From positions 1-43,203 of the forward strand of contig JAQIBY010000014.1 in assembly GCA_027858835.1 (NCBI GenBank): a stretch of 43,203 bases of DNA. The letters run 5' to 3'. This document shows, piece after piece, positions 43,163 to 43,203 of this stretch; positions within the stretch are counted from its first letter, which is position 1, and every line of letters starts with the position of its first letter. The translations under genes and the position numbers were made by a program. The notes under the pieces were generated by a model, which saw only the letters and a program-made list of their open reading frames with translations, did no database searches and had not been told where the DNA came from. The DNA is from Bacteroidales bacterium (lineage in GTDB: Bacteria; Bacteroidota; Bacteroidia; Bacteroidales; ML635J-15).

Positions 43163-43203
43163 ATGACAAAACAGGTATATAAATCAAAAGGCGAAAAAGG
43201 ATT
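43163..43203 (+). CDS. Start of an unidentified gene, cut by the window edge
   Basis: An ATG 23 nt after a good promoter opens a frame of 13 codons, MTKQVYKSKGEKG, that runs off the end. The fragment is too short to identify. It is Lys-rich and shows no signal peptide, and it does not resemble the start of undecaprenyl-diphosphatase, which often follows DUF3098. Confidence 0.5.
   Translation, partial: MTKQVYKSKGEKG

Overview
This 43.2-kb window is a low-GC chromosomal segment from a member of the Bacteroidota. The sequence evidence is: a type IX secretion C-terminal sorting domain with a SIYPNPAKE-type motif (38876-41902); lineage-typical families (DUF4271, DUF5916, DUF3098, DUF4476); a rimP-nusA-infB cluster with Bacteroidota-type NusA; and several gaps carrying TAnnTTTG, the -7 element of the Bacteroidota housekeeping sigma factor. 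At one of these gaps (28482-28512) the -33 TTTG also sits at 19-bp spacing. NusA and other proteins look closer to the Bacteroidales/Marinilabiliales side, but I cannot place the organism below phylum with confidence. I see no phage, transposon, CRISPR array or other mobile DNA. This looks like ordinary core chromosome with a few lineage-specific genes.

Layout. 1-190: tandem tRNA-Gln genes (UUG, CUG) and a terminator. 188-5924, all on the minus strand: a LuxE-like acyl-protein synthetase, an S9 prolyl-oligopeptidase-type lipoprotein, and a bcp-recA-TPR lipoprotein cluster. 6091-11574: a very large secreted protein with TPR, PD40-like propeller, long coiled coil, acidic linker and three SPOR-like repeats. 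11575-12068: a structured 494-nt gap. 12069-13808: an OmpR-type response regulator and histidine kinase. 13891-19227: a DUF4476 protein, CorA, ThiL (opposite strand), a secreted repeat protein and QueG. 19379-24960, minus strand: a tightly packed DUF4271-hemD-rnpA-S41 protease-trpS cluster, preceded by a membrane-anchored coiled-coil protein. 25182-27890: an MBL-fold hydrolase, a small lipoprotein and a bacterial GH3-family adenylating enzyme. 27947-34608: cvpA, then rimP-nusA-infB followed by an M23 LytM endopeptidase overlapping infB by 1 nt. 34616-38518: a DUF5916 outer-membrane-type protein, a MIF-family tautomerase homologue, a MORN-repeat protein and a CarboxypepD_reg-like protein. 38876-43203: a T9SS Ig-repeat protein, ftsX, a DUF3098 protein and the start of one more gene.

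How the genes work together. Much of the window is information processing (RecA, RimP, NusA, IF-2, TrpS, RnpA, QueG, tRNA-Gln) and envelope biology (FtsX, LytM peptidase, S41 protease, CvpA, the SPOR-like giant protein, the T9SS adhesin-like protein). The least explained items are the giant TPR/PD40/coiled-coil/SPOR-like protein, the secreted 10-copy repeat protein, the MIF homologue, and several inverted repeats placed next to promoters, above all the near-perfect 29-bp palindrome ahead of corA. I found no convincing complete undescribed system such as a defence island or biosynthetic cluster. The findings below are leads.
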